A DNA stretch of 18,148 bases from Candidatus Zixiibacteriota bacterium. Lineage in GTDB: Bacteria > Zixibacteria > MSB-5A5 > GN15 > FEB-12. The DNA lies in the NCBI GenBank assembly GCA_003641345.1, contig QNAD01000007.1, forward strand, positions 1 through 18,148, written 5' to 3'. The translations under genes were made by a program, and so were the position numbers. Within the stretch, counting starts at the first letter, position 1. Each line of letters opens with the position of its first letter. Below are positions 16,189 through 18,148 of this stretch, one piece after another. Below the pieces are notes generated by a model. The model made no database searches. It saw only the letters and a program-made list of their open reading frames with translations, and had not been told where the DNA came from.

Positions 16189-17052
16189 ATGAAAAAGAAA
16201 TTGACTAATAACGATAAAGAAAAAATGATAAAAAAATTGAAAAAATCAGATGCATATAAGATTGCTTATGGGGACATTGATTTTTTGAATGAAGATTTTA
16301 ATAGGCCGGTTAGGCTGCAATTGGAATTACTTAAGCCGGATACGATACTCAGGAAAAATAAAATTAAATCTACGATTGTAGTTTTTGGCGGGACCAGAAT
16401 TATTGAACCTAAAGATGCTATACGAAAAGTAAAAAAAATCGAAACTAAATTGAAACGAAATCCTAATGATAAACAGCTCAAAAAAGAATATAAAATTTCA
16501 AAATCAATTTTGCGGAAATCAAAATATTATAATGAGGCACGTAAATTTGCGAAACTTGTCAGCGAGGAAGGTCAAGGTACTGATTATCATGACTGGGTAG
16601 TGGTTACAGGTGGAGGTCCGGGTATTATGGAAGCGGCTAACAGAGGTGCTTATGATATTGGAGCAAAATCAATAGGCTTGAATATTACATTGCCTTTTGA
16701 ACAGGAACCAAATCCATATATCTCACCTGAATTATGTCTTCAGTTTCATTACTTTGCTCTACGTAAGATGCATTTTTTCTTAAGAGCAAAAGCATTGGTT
16801 GCTTTTCCCGGTGGTTACGGAACGATGGATGAGCTTTTTGAAGCTTTAACTTTAGTGCAGACTCAAAAAATTGAACCCTTACCTATAGTTCTGTTTGGAG
16901 AAAGATACTGGCGAACAGTAGTTAATTTTGAAAAATTAGTTGATGAAGGCACTATTGACAGTGAAGATATTAAACATTTTGTTTATGCCGATCGTGCTAT
17001 TGATGCCTGGCATTTTATTAAATATTTTTATACTGCTAAAAACAGCGAATAA
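16189..17052 (+). CDS. LOG-family (lysine-decarboxylase-like) nucleotide phosphoribohydrolase
   Basis: The ATG at 16189 leaves a 10-bp gap to the upstream stop with a weak AGAAAG before it. A longer version from 16159 would overlap the beta-CASP gene by 20 bp and is possible. The family signatures are VVTGGGPGIMEAANRGA, LNITLPFEQ and the PGGYGTMDELFE active-site motif, in a Rossmann-like fold. Known relatives remove ribose 5-phosphate from nucleoside monophosphates (cytokinin-activating LOG, bacterial PpnN). At 287 residues it is longer than short LOG proteins (about 190). It has an N-terminal region of about 55 residues and a very basic Lys-rich insertion of about 40 residues between VVFGGTRI and YYNEARKFA, both seen in the long LOG subfamily. 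The last codons (AKNSE) and stop are the beginning of the repeat that is duplicated downstream. Confidence 0.88.
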   Translation: MKKKLTNNDKEKMIKKLKKSDAYKIAYGDIDFLNEDFNRPVRLQLELLKPDTILRKNKIKSTIVVFGGTRIIEPKDAIRKVKKIETKLKRNPNDKQLKKEYKISKSILRKSKYYNEARKFAKLVSEEGQGTDYHDWVVVTGGGPGIMEAANRGAYDIGAKSIGLNITLPFEQEPNPYISPELCLQFHYFALRKMHFFLRAKALVAFPGGYGTMDELFEALTLVQTQKIEPLPIVLFGERYWRTVVNFEKLVDEGTIDSEDIKHFVYADRAIDAWHFIKYFYTAKNSE

Positions 17053-17104
17053 TTATTTTGTTATGTGATATGTTATTTGCATATAAAAGTCTAAGTCTAA
17101 GTAG

Positions 17105-17136
17105 GGTGGAACTCTTTAGCAGTTCCGCCTTTTTTT
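17105..17136 (+). terminator. Rho-independent terminator after the LOG gene
   Basis: GGTGGAACT (17105-17113) pairs with AGTTCCGCC (17121-17129) through nine pairs including one G-U, with the 7-base loop CTTTAGC, followed by seven T residues. It lies about 50 bases past the LOG stop and probably ends the pfkA/beta-CASP/LOG transcript. It is also part of repeat copy 1. Confidence 0.85.
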
Positions 17137-17146
17137 ATTGGTTTTT

Positions 17147-17245
17147 CCCACCGCAAGCGGTGGGCTACCTGTAATGTGAGGGGGGAATCTTCAGATTCAC
17201 CAAATCACGTTGGATTTGAAAATCCAACTGGCACAACATGACAGG
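17147..17245. other. Multi-hairpin structure inside repeat copy 1
   Basis: The segment starts with the palindrome CCCACCGCAAGCGGTGGG (17147-17164; 7-bp stem, CAAG loop). Then CCTGTAATGT (17168-17177) can pair with ACATGACAGG (17236-17245) at nine of ten positions. This closes a loop holding two further hairpins: GAATC/GATTC with loop TTCA (17185-17198) and GTTGGATT/AATCCAAC with loop TGAA (17209-17228). The result is a three-way junction. All four stems are kept in copy 2 (17454-17552), where a G-to-T change makes the GAATC stem longer. It could be a structured RNA or a DNA-level element such as a REP/BIME-like unit; the sequence does not decide. Confidence 0.6.
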
Positions 17246-17350
17246 TTTTCTTCGAGAAGGTCTTTCCGAGGCTTGCCCTTTTTTCTGTATTTGTTATTCT
17301 AAGATTTTATTGGCAGAACCACTAAAGGGTTCTACCATGCGATTGCTGTC

Positions 17351-17627
17351 AAAAACAGCGAATAATTATTTTGTTATGTGATATGTTATTTGCGTATAAA
17401 AGTCTAAGTAGGGTGGAACTTTTTAGCAGTTCCGCCTTTTTTTATTGGCTTTTCCCACCGCAAGCGGTGGGCTACCTGTAATGTGAGGGGTGAATCTTCA
17501 GATTCACTCAATCCCGTTGGATTTGAAAATCCAACTGGCACAACATGACAGGTTTTCTTCGGGAAGGTTTTTCCGAGGCCTGCCCTTTTTTCTGTATTTG
17601 TTATTCTAAGATTTTATTGGCAGAACC
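17351..17627 (+). repeat. Structured intergenic repeat, copy 2
   Basis: This is the 277-bp second copy, 313 bp downstream of the first, separated by 30 bp of unrelated sequence that forms the hairpin AGAACC/GGTTCT (17315-17333) with the end of copy 1. It starts with the same AAAAACAGCGAATAA found at the end of the LOG gene, although no reading frame leads into it here. It keeps the terminator and all hairpins of copy 1. Right after it, GGCAG-AAC-CTGCC followed by GATTTTT (17619-17637) is a weak terminator-like hairpin. Confidence 0.95.
17412..17443 (+). terminator. Second copy of the intrinsic terminator
   Basis: GGTGGAACT (17412-17420) and AGTTCCGCC (17428-17436), with loop TTTTAGC and seven T residues, repeat the structure at 17105-17136 with one loop change. 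No gene on the plus strand ends just before it, so it is either a backup terminator or simply carried along in the repeat. Confidence 0.75.
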
Positions 17628-17645
17628 TGCCGATTTTTGTGCGTA

Positions 17646-17713
17646 GTGTACGTTCTCGTACACCACGTGTTACCGTCAAAGTTGGAGCAGGCGAGGGTTC
17701 GCCGCGGCGAACC
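17646..17713. repeat. Two strong palindromes between the repeat and the DUF2250-like gene
   Basis: GTGTACG-TTCT-CGTACAC (17646-17663) and the 18-bp palindrome GGTTCGCCGCGGCGAACC (17696-17713) lie between repeat copy 2 and the stop of the minus-strand gene. The second is much richer in G+C than its surroundings. Neither is followed by a T run on the minus strand, so they are not typical intrinsic terminators. They may be REP-like elements or 3'-end stabilising hairpins. Confidence 0.6.
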
Positions 17714-17731
17714 GCCCACTAATCATCGTAA

Positions 17732-18148
17732 TTATTTTTTCATTTCAAGGAAATAATCTAAGTATTTTTTCCCTTTTGAAGTTATTTGATAATAAGTGTG
17801 GTTGCGATGTTTAATCCATTTATTTTTGACAACCCCTTTTCGGTATTGCACCATCAAAGCATCCACTCTCTCAATCAATTCCATGTTTTTTAATTTTTCA
17901 TGTCTGTCAAAAGCATCCTGTTTGGGAATGTTTACATCTTTTGCTACTTTTAACGAGTAATCAATTCCCAAATTTTGATGATGTTCTAAAATTTTAAAAT
18001 CAATTATTTCCAAACGATTAAAATCATCGTCCGGTTTTGATTCCGGCACTTCTAATATATCATGCCACTCAAGTTGAACTAATCTGTCCGGTTCAGCTTT
18101 TTTCAAGTTAGTACAATTTTGTTTATGTACTTTTAGAATATTATCATA
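17732..18148 (-). CDS. DUF2250-like winged-helix protein (5' end outside the window)
   Basis: The frame contains a TTG at 18106 but stays open to the window edge, and that TTG has no SD, so the true start probably lies outside; 138 residues are visible. The region from about IIDFKILEHHQNLGIDYSL to the end looks like a winged helix. It has helices ILEHH...YSLKVAKDVNIPKQDAFDRHEKLKNMELIERV (written here with gaps; key pattern DxxxRxxKLxxxxLIERV), then a basic wing with HRNHTYYQITSKGKKYL. The HTYY..T.KG pattern matches DUF2250 (PF10007) as I remember it, a family mainly known from archaea and thermophilic bacteria. It is probably a DNA-binding regulator of unknown target. The region before residue ~45 is acidic and unassigned. 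Its 3' end faces the convergent LOG gene across the repeat array. Confidence 0.7.
   Translation of the reverse strand, partial: YDNILKVHKQNCTNLKKAEPDRLVQLEWHDILEVPESKPDDDFNRLEIIDFKILEHHQNLGIDYSLKVAKDVNIPKQDAFDRHEKLKNMELIERVDALMVQYRKGVVKNKWIKHRNHTYYQITSKGKKYLDYFLEMKK

Larger units (their letters stand above)
17038..17320 (+). repeat. Structured intergenic repeat, copy 1
   Basis: This 283-bp segment is nearly identical to the segment at 17351-17627. I count about 10 substitutions plus one 6-bp difference: CTAAGT is doubled here. It begins inside the last codons of the LOG gene (AAAAACAGCGAATAA) and ends at GGCAGAACC. It contains an intrinsic terminator, a GC-rich hairpin and a multi-branched hairpin group (17168-17245). 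No protein-coding signal was seen in it. The two copies account for most of the 679-bp gene-free stretch at 17053-17731. Confidence 0.95.

Noticed and set aside
17038..17627. Insertion sequence or transposon ends
   Set aside because: No transposase frame, no terminal inverted repeats at the copy ends and no target-site duplication could be seen.
17053..17731. CRISPR array or tRNA cluster in the repeat-rich gene-free stretch
   Set aside because: There are only two long copies with no short regular repeats and spacers, and none of the hairpins forms a tRNA cloverleaf with conserved T and anticodon arms.

Overview
The window looks like a contig from an AT-rich, Gram-negative bacterium of the broad FCB/Bacteroidota-like assemblage, such as Ignavibacteria, Marinimicrobia, Cloacimonadota or Zixibacteria lineages. 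The grounds are PorV/TraF-like outer-membrane barrel and candidate-phylum lipoprotein families, a DUF3417-type alpha-glucan phosphorylase, paired secreted M16 proteins, and a mix of strong Shine-Dalgarno starts with SD-less or TTG starts. The lineage is inferred from family content, not proven. No rRNA, tRNA, transposase, phage gene or CRISPR array was seen.

Layout. (a) Positions 1-3485, minus strand, hold an export/cell-envelope operon: a large surface lipoprotein-like protein, then a TraF/PorV-like outer-membrane barrel, then the first 48 codons of a secreted protein, probably an M6-family metalloprotease, cut by the left edge. SD sequences overlap the preceding stop codons. (b) Positions 3718-6875, plus strand, hold three regulators: a full HTH_11-WYL regulator, a PAS-PAS-coiled-coil-LuxR regulator, and a shortened HTH_11 protein whose WYL-like domain has lost its signature. 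They end at a terminator, followed by a long perfect hairpin that separates them from the convergent genes. (c) Positions 7050-10707, minus strand, hold two exported M16 proteins: an active HxxEH peptidase and an inactive partner with an extra C-terminal domain. (d) Positions 10833-14753 hold divergent carbon-metabolism genes: glgP on minus (release of glucose-1-phosphate from storage glucan) and pfkA on plus (upper glycolysis). pfkA is followed by a metallo-beta-lactamase/beta-CASP ribonuclease-like gene and a LOG-family phosphoribohydrolase-like gene, probably one transcription unit. (e) Positions 17038-17731 are a gene-free stretch with two copies of a ~280-bp structured repeat, each carrying an intrinsic terminator and several hairpins. 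(f) Positions 17732-18148, minus strand, hold a DUF2250-like winged-helix protein cut by the right edge.

Most genes are recognisable housekeeping or envelope functions. The parts most worth a second look are the regulator trio with its degenerate WYL member and palindromic spacer, the duplicated multi-hairpin repeat that reaches into the 3' end of the LOG gene, the dead/alive M16 pair, and the archaeal-looking DUF2250 protein. I did not find a clear new defence or mobile system.
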